Shown: positions 26,327 through 35,422 of the stretch, one piece after another | Position numbering within the stretch: the first letter of the stretch is position 1 | Layout of the letters: each line of letters opens with the position of its first letter | Origin: Lentilactobacillus buchneri | GTDB taxonomy: Bacteria; Bacillota; Bacilli; Lactobacillales; Lactobacillaceae | Length of the DNA: 64,000 nt | Direction of reading: 5' to 3' | Assembly: GCF_018314255.1 (NCBI RefSeq) | Contig: NZ_CP073066.1 | Location: 1,860,001 to 1,924,000 of the forward strand | Notes under the pieces: generated by a model | What the model was told of the DNA's origin: nothing | The model's input: the letters and a program-made list of their open reading frames with translations, nothing else | Database searches by the model: none | Made by a program: the position numbers and the translations under genes

Positions 26327-28096
26327 ATGTATTATTCTAATGGCAATTATGAGGCCTTTGCCAAACCCAAGAAACCCGCTGGTGTTGCCAACAAGTCAGC
26401 CTATTTGATCGGTTCGGGTCTGGCGTCACTGGCCGCCGCAGTCTTTCTGGTTCGTGATGCGCAAATGCCGGGGGAAAATATTCACGTCTTAGAAGAGCTG
26501 TCACTGCCAGGAGGCAGTATGGATGGCATTTATAATCCTGACAAGGGCTATATTGTCCGTGGCGGTCGGGAAATGGAACAGCACTTTGAAACCTTGTGGG
26601 ACCTGTTTCGGTCAATTCCAAGCTTGGAGAATCCCGACGTCTCAGTCTTGGACGAATTTTATTGGCTGAACAAGGATGACCCGAGTTTTTCACATGCCCG
26701 GGCAATCGAGAAGCGCGGCCACCGAATTCCAACTGACGGCAAATTCACCCTGTCCAGAAAAGCAGTGGAAGAAATCGCCAAGTTAGTGATGACACCTGAA
26801 GACCAATTGGATAATTTAAAGATCAACGACGTCTTTTCCGATGACTTCTTCAAGTCTAATTTCTGGCTGGATTGGTCAACGATGTTTGCCTTTGAACCAT
26901 GGGCCAGTGCTGCAGAAATGCGACGCTACCTGATGAGATTTGTTCACCACGTTGGCACGCTGCCAAATATGTCGTCACTAAAATTCACCAAATACAATCA
27001 GTATGAGTCGCTGATTAAACCGATGGTCAAATACCTGGAAGATCGGGGTGTCAGTTTCCAATTCAATACCACGGTTGAAAATGTGATTGTCGACACTACT
27101 GATGGGAAGAAGACCGCTACCAAGCTGGAGATTATTGAAGACGGGGTGGAGAAAAGCATTGATTTGACGCCAAATGATTTCGTCTTCATTACCAACGGGT
27201 CGATTACTGAAAGTACGACCTATGGGGATAACGATCATCCGGCAGCGAAGGAACATGCGGTTGGCGCAGCTTGGACGCTTTGGGAGAATCTGGCTAAACA
27301 GGATCCTGCATTCGGTCACCCGAAGAAATTTTACCAGAACATTCCTCCGGCCAACTGGGTGATTTCTGCCACGACCACGTTCACTGACGATCGAATTGTG
27401 CCATACATTGAGCGGATTACCAAGAAAGATCCGCACAGTGGTCAATTGGTTACCAGCGGGCCAGTGTCGATTCGGGATTCCAACTGGTTGATGGGACTAA
27501 CGGTTAGTCGTCAGCCACATTTCGCTCAGCAAAAACCAAATGAGCTGGTTGTCTGGACTTATGGCTTGTTCTCAGATTTACCTGGAAACTATGTTCAAAA
27601 GAAGATTGCCGACTGCTCAGGAATTGAAATCTGCGAGGAGTTCTTATACCACATTGGCGTCCCCGTTGATGAGATCGAAGAGATTGCCCAATCAGCCAAC
27701 ACGATTCCGGCCCACATGCCGTACATTACCTCGTACTTCATGCCGCGGCAGGCAGGCGATCGACCGCTGGTTGTCCCAGCCGGTTCAACCAACTTGGCAT
27801 TTATCGGTAACTTCGCTGAAACAAGGCGTGACACGGTCTTTACCACCGAATATTCAGTCCGGACGGCAATGGAGGCGGTCTATCAACTGCTGAACGTCGA
27901 CCGTGGTGTTCCAGAGGTCTTTGATTCATCGTTTGATATTCGATCGATCCTTAGTTCTGTGTACTATTTGAATGACGAAAAGTCCTTATTGGAATTACCG
28001 TTGACCCCACCGGAAAAAATGGTTATTCAGCGATTACTGAAACATGTTAAGGGAACTTACTTGGAAGAACTTTTGAAGGATCAAAAACTCATCTAG
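26327..28096 (+). CDS. ohyA: Oleate hydratase (67-kDa myosin-cross-reactive antigen family)
   Basis: 589 residues, full length, ATG after AAGGGGG. N-terminal FAD-binding fold [18 protein letters not shown], then [13 protein letters not shown] and [19 protein letters not shown], and the C-terminal block [27 protein letters not shown]-dependent, adds water to the cis-9 double bond of oleic and linoleic acids to form 10-hydroxy acids; thought to detoxify free fatty acids. A perfect cre box suggests repression by glucose. A small His-rich gene follows 13 bases after its stop. Confidence 0.95.
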   Translation: MYYSNGNYEAFAKPKKPAGVANKSAYLIGSGLASLAAAVFLVRDAQMPGENIHVLEELSLPGGSMDGIYNPDKGYIVRGGREMEQHFETLWDLFRSIPSLENPDVSVLDEFYWLNKDDPSFSHARAIEKRGHRIPTDGKFTLSRKAVEEIAKLVMTPEDQLDNLKINDVFSDDFFKSNFWLDWSTMFAFEPWASAAEMRRYLMRFVHHVGTLPNMSSLKFTKYNQYESLIKPMVKYLEDRGVSFQFNTTVENVIVDTTDGKKTATKLEIIEDGVEKSIDLTPNDFVFITNGSITESTTYGDNDHPAAKEHAVGAAWTLWENLAKQDPAFGHPKKFYQNIPPANWVISATTTFTDDRIVPYIERITKKDPHSGQLVTSGPVSIRDSNWLMGLTVSRQPHFAQQKPNELVVWTYGLFSDLPGNYVQKKIADCSGIEICEEFLYHIGVPVDEIEEIAQSANTIPAHMPYITSYFMPRQAGDRPLVVPAGSTNLAFIGNFAETRRDTVFTTEYSVRTAMEAVYQLLNVDRGVPEVFDSSFDIRSILSSVYYLNDEKSLLELPLTPPEKMVIQRLLKHVKGTYLEELLKDQKLI

Positions 28097-28109
28097 GGAG
28101 ATGGCAGGT

Positions 28110-28337
28110 ATGAAAGCAAGATCAGTCATTTGCGGTGGTTTATTGTTTGCGGTCGGCGTGGCAACGGGGATGCACGTGGATCATTGGGCACATGAAATGC
28201 ACCATATGCATCATCACGGCCATGGCCCGCATATGGGTCCGGGTCACTTCCACGACCAACCTTTTGAAGATATTGGTGATCTACCTTATGTTCGCGAGAC
28301 GCGGACTGATGGGGGAGGTTTGAGGAACGAAGTTTAG
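28110..28337 (+). CDS. Small membrane-anchored His/Met-rich protein
   Basis: 75 residues from ATG 28110, with GGGAG 9 bases upstream; an ATG at 28101 is in frame but inside that site. One hydrophobic segment (about 5-21, VICGGLLFAVGVATG), then a stretch with about 14 His and several Met between residues 22 and 50 (HEMHHMHHHGHGPHM), and an acidic tail. The His/Met pattern suggests binding of a metal or haem; no family is recognised. It shares a transcript with oleate hydratase. The stop codon touches the left end of the palindromic repeat at 28337. Confidence 0.6.
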   Translation: MKARSVICGGLLFAVGVATGMHVDHWAHEMHHMHHHGHGPHMGPGHFHDQPFEDIGDLPYVRETRTDGGGLRNEV

Positions 28338-28514
28338 AGTGCGGAACAAGCCGTTTAGCTTTTGAGCATTAGTGTGATAACGGGCGTTAACGCTGGTCCT
28401 GCGTTAACGCCCGTTATCGGACTAAGCGGAGAAAGCTGGCTTGTGGAGCGCATTTCTGCTAGGTAAGAGAAGATCTTAAAAGAGAATCGTCAACATGGTA
28501 GAACCACCAAGTAA
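28337..28514 (+). repeat. Long palindromic repeat, family member 3, with tail
   Basis: GAGTGCGGAACAAGCCG at the left pairs with GCTTGTGGAGCGC at the right; arms 28376-28393 and 28401-28418 form a perfect 18-bp stem with loop TGGTCCT. The right end GCGCATTTCTGCTAGGTAAG leads into a tail ending ACCACCAAGTAAAACCACC that is shared with the next copy. Confidence 0.85.
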
Positions 28515-28529
28515 AACCACCAGATACAA

Positions 28530-28682
28530 GTAAGCCAATGATGAACGGTCTGTGTTCATCGTTGGCTTTAATTGTTTGTGTGGCAGAGTCCTGGGGCTTT
28601 GAGCACGTTTCTGATAGGTAAGAGGACACATCCAAAGAGAATCGTTAACACAGTAGAACCACTCAATAAAACCACCAAGTAG
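28530..28682 (+). repeat. Palindromic repeat, family member 4, left arm truncated
   Basis: CCAATGATGAAC-GGTCTGT-GTTCATCGTTGG is the same apical stem as the copy at 49084-49240. The right arm (GGCAGAGTCCTGGGGCTTTGAGCACGTTTC in two parts) matches that copy too, but its left counterpart is absent. The tail TTTCTGATAGGTAAGAGG to ACCACCAAGTA follows. Confidence 0.8.
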
Positions 28683-28744
28683 CCGGAGGCCAACAATTGG
28701 GGGGCCAAAAGCTTCCTCATTCAGAAGTTTCTAGCCCACTTCCT

Positions 28745-28926
28745 GGAATTACTTGGTGGTTTTTGTGTGAGGATGATTTTACTGTGCTATTGTCCTTGTT
28801 TCCTAGCGGAAACGTGCGACGAGACCCAGATGCTAACTTCTAAGAGTGCTTTGGTTAAAGCCCCAAGCCCTGGGGCTTTAACCAAAGCACTCTTAGAAAC
28901 CGCATCTCCCGGGTCTCGTCGCACTC
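28745..28926 (-). repeat. Long palindromic repeat, family member 5 (inverted)
   Basis: Reverse orientation: GAGTGCGACGAGACCC outermost on the right, GCACGTTTCCGCTAGG on the left. Arms 28838-28864 and 28872-28898 are a perfect 27-bp inverted repeat with a 7-base loop. The tail (28745-28800) faces that of member 4, so ACCACCAAGTA and TACTTGGTGGT form an extra inverted pair. 28927-29123 is the leader of the response regulator gene, with nothing else recognised. Confidence 0.85.
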
Positions 28927-29123
28927 TCTTTTTTTAAGTTCCCCTTAAGCTTCCGATGCTATCCTTGTAAACGTTGTGCAAACGCCTTACAGTAACATTT
29001 CAGACATGCTTGTTGAATTTATTAAAAAGTGTAAAATCAAAACTGGATGCTAATTGATAAAGCCAGACACATAATAATGATAAAATAATAGTAAATACAG
29101 ACGATAATGAGGTTGATTACACT

Positions 29124-29813
29124 ATGAAAATTTTAGTTGTCGATGACGATAAAGAAATTGCTCAGCTTCTGGAAATTTATATTCGAAATGAAGGCTACGA
29201 GCCCGTTTCCGCTTACAGTGGCCAGGAAGCCCTGACCCGCTTACGGACTGAATCCGACATTGGTTTGATGATCTTAGACATCATGATGCCTGGGATGAAT
29301 GGGATTGAAGTTGTCAAAGAAGTGCGTAAGGATTCTCAGATTCCCATCATCATCTTGTCGGCCAAGACCGAAGACATGGACAAAATTCAGGGCCTGATCA
29401 GCGGTGCCGACGATTATGTTACCAAGCCGTTCAATCCTCTGGAAGTCATGGCACGGGTTAAGTCGTTGCTGCGGCGGACTGAAGAGCACGTCACTAACGA
29501 TACGCCCGATGTTTTGGACATTGGCCCCTTAACCATCAATAAAGATTCTCACGAAGTCAAAACGATCACCGGCACGCCGATTCAGCTGACTGCCTTGGAG
29601 TTCGGTATTTTATACCTCCTTGCCAGCCATCCCAACCGGGTCTTTTCAGCTGACGAAATTTTTGAGCGGGTTTGGCGACAGGAGAGCATTGTCTCGGCCA
29701 AAACCGTCATGGTCCATGTCAGCCATCTGCGTGACAAAATTGAAGAAGCCACTAACGGTGAGAAAGTCATTCAAACTGTTTGGGGTGTCGGCTATAAGAT
29801 CGAGTCCCATTAG
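29124..29813 (+). CDS. OmpR-family response regulator (VanR-like)
   Basis: 229 residues. Receiver domain 1-118 with acidic pocket VVDDD, phospho-acceptor in MILDIMMPGMNG, and the Lys in YVTKPFNP; DNA-binding winged helix 130-229 (TALEFGILYLLASHPNRVFSADEIFERVW). Receives a phosphate from the kinase encoded 31 bases downstream and controls transcription. The operon ends in a DD-carboxypeptidase, pointing to cell-wall stress or wall maturation as the output. Confidence 0.9.
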   Translation: MKILVVDDDKEIAQLLEIYIRNEGYEPVSAYSGQEALTRLRTESDIGLMILDIMMPGMNGIEVVKEVRKDSQIPIIILSAKTEDMDKIQGLISGADDYVTKPFNPLEVMARVKSLLRRTEEHVTNDTPDVLDIGPLTINKDSHEVKTITGTPIQLTALEFGILYLLASHPNRVFSADEIFERVWRQESIVSAKTVMVHVSHLRDKIEEATNGEKVIQTVWGVGYKIESH

Positions 29814-29844
29814 GCCAAATCAATTTTGAAATGGGGGATGCCGC

Positions 29845-31011
29845 ATGAAACTGACAGGTCGTGAGAAAACCGAGCTGTTTTTGGAAGGTGTCGTAACAGT
29901 CATTTTGCTTTTGCTGCTCAACCTTTCAGTGATCATTTTAATTAACCAATCAATCTCCACCAACCCAGGGCTGCGGGACGGAATTTTCATTATCAAACGA
30001 TCGATTTTAATTGGCCCCGACCACATGCATCTCTGGAGCTGGGAGAATATTTTTATTGTCCTCCTGCTGCTGTTTGATGGTGCGGTGGTTTATTGGCGGC
30101 TGATCAGACGTTACCACCAAATGCAGTTGCGTCACATCATCAGTGAGCTGCATTACATTGCCAATGGTCATTTGAATCACCGAATTCCCTTTAAACTGAG
30201 TGGTAATACTCAATCGGTGGTTGAAAGCATCAACGCCTTGGTTGACAGTGTCATCAAGTCAATGGACGAGGAACGGGCAATTGAAAGTTCCAAGGACGAA
30301 CTGATTACCAATGTCAGCCATGACTTGCGGACGCCGTTAACCTCTATTTTGGGCTACCTGGGCTTGATTCGGGATAAGCAATATCACAGTCAGGAAGATT
30401 TGCTGAAATATACCGAGATTGCTTATTTGAAGGCCAAACAAATGAAGTCCCTGGTTGATAATTTATTTGAATATACCAAGGTCAAACAGACCGGAACGCC
30501 ACTTTCCATCAGTAAGATTGACCTCAATCAAATGATGGAACAGCTCGTGGCCAGTTTTGAGCTGGAAGCTGATAAAAGCGGGCTGGCAATTGCTGCTAAA
30601 GAAACGGATAAGCCCTTATACATTGAGGCCGACGCCGAAAAGCTGGGCCGGGTTTTCAATAACTTGATTTCCAACGCCATCAAATATGGCAAGGGCGGCC
30701 ACCACATTTATTTGAGTGCCGCAGTCGGCCAACCTGGCGAAGTTGTCATTCACGTTGCCAATGATGGGCCGGAGATTCCGCAAAAATCACTTGATCAAAT
30801 TTTTGAACGGTTCTATCGGGTGGAAAGCTCTCGCAATAAGGATACCGGCGGCTCAGGTCTGGGACTGGCAATTGCCCAGAGTATCATCGATTTGCATGGT
30901 GGCTACATTAATGTCAGCTCCGATGAAAAGTTGACGACCTTTGCGATTCATTTACCGGTTCAACATGGTGATAAATTAAGCAAAAAGCCCCGCCAAAAAA
31001 TTGCTGAATAA
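29845..31011 (+). CDS. Sensor histidine kinase (VanS-like)
   Basis: 388 residues. Two membrane segments (about 12-34 and 62-80) with a short extracytoplasmic loop of about 30 residues, HAMP-like linker, dimerisation helix with the phospho-His in NVSHDLRTPLTSILGYL, and catalytic ATPase domain with NNLISNAIKYG and GGSGLGLAIAQSII. The small external loop suggests sensing within or near the membrane. Twelve bases before the dacA start. Partner of the preceding regulator. Confidence 0.9.
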   Translation: MKLTGREKTELFLEGVVTVILLLLLNLSVIILINQSISTNPGLRDGIFIIKRSILIGPDHMHLWSWENIFIVLLLLFDGAVVYWRLIRRYHQMQLRHIISELHYIANGHLNHRIPFKLSGNTQSVVESINALVDSVIKSMDEERAIESSKDELITNVSHDLRTPLTSILGYLGLIRDKQYHSQEDLLKYTEIAYLKAKQMKSLVDNLFEYTKVKQTGTPLSISKIDLNQMMEQLVASFELEADKSGLAIAAKETDKPLYIEADAEKLGRVFNNLISNAIKYGKGGHHIYLSAAVGQPGEVVIHVANDGPEIPQKSLDQIFERFYRVESSRNKDTGGSGLGLAIAQSIIDLHGGYINVSSDEKLTTFAIHLPVQHGDKLSKKPRQKIAE

Positions 31012-31023
31012 AAGGAGAACTTT

Positions 31024-32289
31024 ATGAAGCATCGAATCAAAATTTTAACGGCCTTAATGGGCTTTTTTTGCGTTTTAACACTATCGATGACGGTTGATGC
31101 CAAGTCGACAGTTACCCCGGAACCAGCTATTTATGCCAAATCAGCGATTGCTGTCGACGCCGACAGCGGCCAAATTTTATACCAGAAGAACGCCAATCAG
31201 CCGCGGGCAATTGCGTCGATTTCCAAGTTAATGACCGTCTATATCGTTCATCAGCAAATCAGGGCCAATAAACTGGCCTGGGATGACAAAGTTAAAATTT
31301 CATCGGAACTTGCCAAATTAAGTACGGCATCCGGTCTCACCAACGTACCGCTGACCGCCGGCAAAGCCTACTCCGTCCGCCAATTAGTCAATGCGACTTT
31401 GGTCGAATCCGCCAATGCAGCCGCCTTGGCACTTGGCCAGAAAGTGGCTGGGACTGCAACTAAATTTGCCGCGTTGATGAACAAAACCGCCCGGAAGATA
31501 GGCATTTCCGATGGCCACTTCTACAATGCTTCCGGTTTGACCAACAAGTTAACCGGTAAATTGGCTTTATCACATGTCAGTGCCAATGCTGAAAACTTGT
31601 TGTCGGCAAAAGATGTTGCTTTGCTGGCTCAAAAGCTGCTGCAAAAGTTCCCCAAGGTGACCAATATTACCGAGCAGACGACGTCAACATTTTATGGGAC
31701 CACCATGACGGGACATAATCAATTGATTGATGATCACAATTTGGGTCAGGGTGTTCGCGTTGATGGGTTGAAGACTGGAACCTCCGACAAGGCAGGGGCG
31801 TGTTTTGTTGGCTCGGCCACGACAAATGGAAAGCATCGGATTATCACAGTGGTGTTAGGTGCCAGAAACAAGTCCGCCAACGATCCGGCACGGTTTATTC
31901 AAACCGCCAAGTTGATGAAATGGGTTTATGCTACTCATCAACCGATTAAGTTGGCAGCCGGAGCGACGATCGCTGGGGTCGATAAAGCTAAAATTCCCGA
32001 TGGCAAACAGACGACCATCTTGCCGGTTACCAAGGCGACCCACTGGGCTTGGGCCGACAAAGGCACTTCTGCCAAGCAGATTTCTGGTCAATACGTTAAT
32101 CAGCCTGCCAAACTGACATCGCCGACTAAAAAGGGCACTCAGGTAGGCCAGGCTCGGCTGAGCATTGACGGCAAACGATTGCAATACATTGGCCACTCGG
32201 CTGGCAAGCTGGTGATGGTGACCAATCAATCTGTGAAAAAAGCCAATTTCTTTGTTCGCCTATGGCGCGCGATATTACGGCTGTTTTAA
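31024..32289 (+). CDS. dacA: D-alanyl-D-alanine carboxypeptidase (PBP5/6 family)
   Basis: 421 residues, ATG after AAAGGAG. Signal peptide (about 1-26), transpeptidase-like domain with SISKLM (active Ser, Lys), ESANAA (SxN) and DGLKTGTSDKAG (KTG box), then a C-terminal beta-domain and a short amphipathic/hydrophobic end (FFVRLWRAILRLF) for membrane attachment. Removes the terminal D-Ala of peptidoglycan pentapeptides. Third gene of the two-component operon, likely its target or a co-expressed effector. Confidence 0.93.
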   Translation: MKHRIKILTALMGFFCVLTLSMTVDAKSTVTPEPAIYAKSAIAVDADSGQILYQKNANQPRAIASISKLMTVYIVHQQIRANKLAWDDKVKISSELAKLSTASGLTNVPLTAGKAYSVRQLVNATLVESANAAALALGQKVAGTATKFAALMNKTARKIGISDGHFYNASGLTNKLTGKLALSHVSANAENLLSAKDVALLAQKLLQKFPKVTNITEQTTSTFYGTTMTGHNQLIDDHNLGQGVRVDGLKTGTSDKAGACFVGSATTNGKHRIITVVLGARNKSANDPARFIQTAKLMKWVYATHQPIKLAAGATIAGVDKAKIPDGKQTTILPVTKATHWAWADKGTSAKQISGQYVNQPAKLTSPTKKGTQVGQARLSIDGKRLQYIGHSAGKLVMVTNQSVKKANFFVRLWRAILRLF

Positions 32290-32369
32290 AATTCAATTAC
32301 ACAAAAGGTGTTTATTAATTGAGTCATATCCCATATAATTGTATTTGGATTGTGTTTACATTATTTTTA

Positions 32370-32390
32370 CACACATGTCACGAATGTGTG
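32370..32390 (+). promoter_or_regulatory. Inverted repeat before azlC (possible operator)
   Basis: CACACAT-N7-ATGTGTG, a perfect 21-bp dyad 27 bases before the azlC start. Could be a repressor site or an mRNA hairpin near the ribosome site. Confidence 0.4.
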
Positions 32391-32416
32391 AGATGGGTTT
32401 AGATGGAGGAATCCTT

Positions 32417-33208
32417 TTGGGAAAAGCTGTCGCAAAATCTAGGGAGAAGCTGCCATATTGGCGAAGAATTCTTGACGCTTCTTTGCCTGTAGATTTGAGT
32501 TATATTCCAATTGGGCTGGCATGCGGTATTTTATTGAACGCTTCCGGCTTTAACGTTTGGACCACTTTAATGGTTTCAATCATGGTCTTTTCCGGTGGGG
32601 CTCAATTCTTGATTGCGTCTCTTCTGGCCACTAATGCGCCGATGCTTTCGGTCATTTTAATGATGTTCTTTCTTGAACTGCGGTACGCATTGCTGGGGTC
32701 CAGTCTTTCCAAGTATCTGCATGGAGAATCCTTGGGGTTTACTGCATTGTTTGCGGCATCAATGAACGATGAAAACTACGCGTTGAACTATTTAAAATTT
32801 TCGACGGATAAGAAGTTTACCCCTCATGAAGCACTACATGTTGAACACATGACGCTGATCTTTTGGACAATTAGTAACATTATCGGCAGTCTAATCGGGT
32901 CGGCCATTAACATTGATTTAACAATTGTCCATTTTGCACTGACCGCGCTTTTCCTGTATATGATTGTGGTTCAGCTGAAGAATGGGTTGATTATTGTAAT
33001 TTGTATTTTATCAGGATTCTTGGCGGCTTTCTTTATGGTCCTTACCAAATCCACGTTGGGGCTGGTCTTATCCACTTTGACAGCATCCTTCATTGGTTTT
33101 TTGGTCGAAGCGACGATCAGAAAGTACAAACCCAAGAGTGGTTGGCTGCGGCCGATGAAAAACCCTGCCGGATCGCCTGAAGACGCCGACGAAGACGCTG
33201 ATGACTAG
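32417..33208 (+). CDS. azlC: AzlC-family branched-chain amino acid exporter, large subunit
   Basis: 263 residues from TTG 32417, which has GGAGG 7 bases upstream; the frame extends to 32339 without a site and through the dyad. Several membrane segments, with SYIPIGLACGILL, GGAQFLIASLL and ELRYALLGSSLSKYL typical of AzlC. With AzlD it exports branched-chain amino acids or analogues. A charged C-terminal tail (GSPEDADEDADD) is exposed to the cytoplasm. Confidence 0.88.
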   Translation: MGKAVAKSREKLPYWRRILDASLPVDLSYIPIGLACGILLNASGFNVWTTLMVSIMVFSGGAQFLIASLLATNAPMLSVILMMFFLELRYALLGSSLSKYLHGESLGFTALFAASMNDENYALNYLKFSTDKKFTPHEALHVEHMTLIFWTISNIIGSLIGSAINIDLTIVHFALTALFLYMIVVQLKNGLIIVICILSGFLAAFFMVLTKSTLGLVLSTLTASFIGFLVEATIRKYKPKSGWLRPMKNPAGSPEDADEDADD

Positions 33209-33219
33209 GAGCTATCTTT

Positions 33220-33552
33220 ATGGAATGGAACACAACACAGCATGTATGGTTAATCTTGGGGTGTTTTTGTGTGGCTTTTGCGCCGCGACTGATTCCCCTG
33301 ATGTTTTTCCGTACCCGAAAAATTCCAGATTGGTTTAACGAATGGATGAGATATGTCCCAATCTCGCTCTTCACGGCGTTGGTTGTCAAGGACATTTTCA
33401 TTTCACCTGAATATACCGTTACCATCGTCAACCGGGCACCTGAGATGATTGCGGCCGTCATTGTGATTGGGATTGCTTATTGGACTCGTTCCATGGCAAT
33501 TTCGGTTGTTTTGGGGCTGGTTGCTGTTTTCCTCTTGGCAATGGTAGTTTGA
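33220..33552 (+). CDS. azlD: AzlD-family branched-chain amino acid exporter, small subunit
   Basis: 110 residues with four hydrophobic segments; the pattern APRLIPLMFFRTRKIPDWFNEWMRYVP is the AzlD signature. ATG 12 bases after the azlC stop. Forms the small subunit of the AzlCD exporter. Ends in a strong terminator at 33572. Confidence 0.88.
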   Translation: MEWNTTQHVWLILGCFCVAFAPRLIPLMFFRTRKIPDWFNEWMRYVPISLFTALVVKDIFISPEYTVTIVNRAPEMIAAVIVIGIAYWTRSMAISVVLGLVAVFLLAMVV

Positions 33553-33571
33553 TGAGCGACAAGTTACATAC

Positions 33572-33618
33572 AAAAAGGTCGAGGGAAAGGTGATTTTACC
33601 TATCTCTCGACCTTTTTA
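33572..33618 (+). terminator. Terminator of azlCD
   Basis: AAAAAGGTCGAGGGA pairs with TCTCTCGACCTTTTT. Confidence 0.85.
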
Positions 33619-33672
33619 TTTCTGGTCATTAATCTAGTTGGACTTGTGTGGGAATCTATTTGGATTAAATTC

Positions 33673-34053
33673 TTACAGTAAAATTCTTCTTTTAATTTTC
33701 TCAGTCGGATTGGCCACCACCAGGCCAAAGTCGTCGGGACTCAAGCGTTGGTCGACCCGCATCCCGTTTTGCACGAGAATGGTGTACTTGTAATTTTCTT
33801 TAATCGCAATGTCCATGAATGGGTCGATCAAGTCCTGGTCCATCCGGCCGTTGATGTAGAGGCGGTATTCCGGATAGTTTTTTAAGATCTTAGTGACCAT
33901 TTCCGCCGTGCCGGCTTGCTGGAGCTGGCCGATCGTCAGCGCTAAGGCGACTCGTTCTCTGAAGTTGCCAAGAAATGCCCGTTTCTCATCCGGCTTGATC
34001 TGAGGATTGCCAAACATGTGCTGCTTAATATATTCTTCTGAACTGTCAGCCAT
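33673..34053 (-). CDS. yueI: YueI family protein (DUF1694)
   Basis: 126 residues from ATG 34053; AAAGGAG lies 7 bases upstream, and the ATG at 34059 is too close to it. EEYIKQHMFGNPQIKPDEKRAFLGNFRERVALALTI is the DUF1694 N-terminal pattern, and KNYPEYRLYINGRM the middle. Cytoplasmic, alpha/beta; function unknown. Transcribed divergently from the TPR gene. Confidence 0.85.
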   Translation of the reverse strand: MADSSEEYIKQHMFGNPQIKPDEKRAFLGNFRERVALALTIGQLQQAGTAEMVTKILKNYPEYRLYINGRMDQDLIDPFMDIAIKENYKYTILVQNGMRVDQRLSPDDFGLVVANPTEKIKRRILL

Positions 34054-34245
34054 TTGCATGCTCCTTTCAAATCTTTAAAATTAATATAACAAATATTTTG
34101 ATCAAAGTCTCGATCTGTCATTTGTTATAATAGTCTCTAATGATTGTTTTTCCAAATATCGTGAATCATGGCATGCCAGTGAAAATGCCAATTAGGGAAA
34201 AATGTTATAATAAATTTGAACAAATTTTATTAGGAGGGCTTCAAT

Positions 34246-35148
34246 TTGAAAAAATGGATCTGGATTGTAATCGCCATCGTTATCGGTGCATCAGTTGGTG
34301 GTTACGCATATGCCCGTCATAGCCAAAACGAAAAAATTTACGCTGAAGCTATGCAGCGAGGCCGCCTTCAAATTTCGAATGAAAAATACACCGCTGCTGA
34401 AACATCGTTTACCAATGCCTTAAAACGCAAACCGAATGATGATAAAGCGGATAAGATACTGAACCAAACGCAATCGTTTATTTCCGCCAACGATTTATTT
34501 GACGACCTTAAATTCGGTCAGGCAAAGAGTGAGTATCAGTCAGTCGTCGACACCAAGAAGGGTAATGAACTACTGTCTGATCGTGCCAAAGCACAAATTA
34601 CCAAGATTAAAGGCATCCAAAAGAACCGTCAAAACTACAACAAGATTTATAATCAAGCCTTGGATCAGGCCGGTAATGGGCAGTACACCGAGTCCAACAG
34701 TACGCTGGATAAGATTTTCTCTGATAAATCAATTCATCAAAAGTACTATGCCGATATTCTGAAGAAGGCCGAAACATTGCGGGATAAGAACAATGATGCC
34801 ATCAGCGGCAATGCTTCCGCTAGTTCCAACAGTTTTGACTCCAGCACATCAGACAGTAACACCAGCAATAATCCCAACGTTTCCGGCGCTAAGGGTGCTA
34901 GTTTGACGTCGTCTGAGAAGAAAGCTGCCGCTGCCTACAAGGGCTCAAATGAATACACCGTGACCAAGGGCGACCGCGATCTTGACGGCAAACCGATTAC
35001 GGCTGCTCAGATCACCAGTGCCAGAAAGCAAATCAGTGCTGCTGGTGTCGATTCCAACGCAATGAGCGACCAGGATGTCAGAAACGTCATCAAGGGTGCT
35101 CATAAGAATGGCGAAACAATCGGCCAGTACGTGAAAGCCCGATATTAA
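34246..35148 (+). CDS. Membrane-anchored TPR-like protein of unknown role
   Basis: 300 residues from TTG 34246 (AGGAGG upstream; TATAAT at 34205). N-terminal membrane anchor (about 4-22), helical repeats resembling TPR (about 30-185: YAEAMQRGRLQISNEKYTAAETSFTNALKRKPND), a Ser/Asn-rich linker (190-225) and a conserved-looking C-terminal domain of about 70 residues. It is probably exposed outside the membrane, serving as a protein-protein platform. I know no specific function. Followed by a strong terminator and a palindromic repeat. Confidence 0.65.
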   Translation: MKKWIWIVIAIVIGASVGGYAYARHSQNEKIYAEAMQRGRLQISNEKYTAAETSFTNALKRKPNDDKADKILNQTQSFISANDLFDDLKFGQAKSEYQSVVDTKKGNELLSDRAKAQITKIKGIQKNRQNYNKIYNQALDQAGNGQYTESNSTLDKIFSDKSIHQKYYADILKKAETLRDKNNDAISGNASASSNSFDSSTSDSNTSNNPNVSGAKGASLTSSEKKAAAAYKGSNEYTVTKGDRDLDGKPITAAQITSARKQISAAGVDSNAMSDQDVRNVIKGAHKNGETIGQYVKARY

Positions 35149-35156
35149 GATTCGGT

Positions 35157-35201
35157 AAAGGGGTTGTGACAAAACTAACGTTTTGACAACAGCCCCTTTG
35201 C
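35157..35201 (+). terminator. Terminator of TPR gene
   Basis: AAAGGGGTTGT and CAAAAC pair with GTTTTG and CAACAGCCCCTTT. Confidence 0.85.
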
Positions 35202-35219
35202 TTGTTTCATTTTATATAG

Positions 35220-35345
35220 CTGGAACGTGTGCCAAAAGGCCGCTTCCTAGGCATAACCTAGAATAACTTTCCGAGCTTTTAGCTCAAAAAGTCATTCTAG
35301 GTTATGCAACGGAAGCAAGACCGCCTTTTGGCACACTCCCTTTCT
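35220..35345 (-). repeat. Long palindromic repeat, family member 6 (inverted)
   Basis: Read on the minus strand it begins GAGTGTGCCAAAAGGC and ends GCACACGTTCCAGCTA, matching the family ends. The middle has GCATAACCTAGAAT (35252) pairing with ATTCTAGGTTATGC (35295) and an apical GAGC/GCTC stem. It lies between the TPR gene and the AI-2E gene; no promoter is obvious in it. Confidence 0.75.
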
Positions 35346-35422
35346 AAGTAATAATACTTGTGAGAAACCGTTTTCTAAGAGTAAAATTAATTTTAATTAG
35401 AAATCACGAGGGGGTTGGGTAT

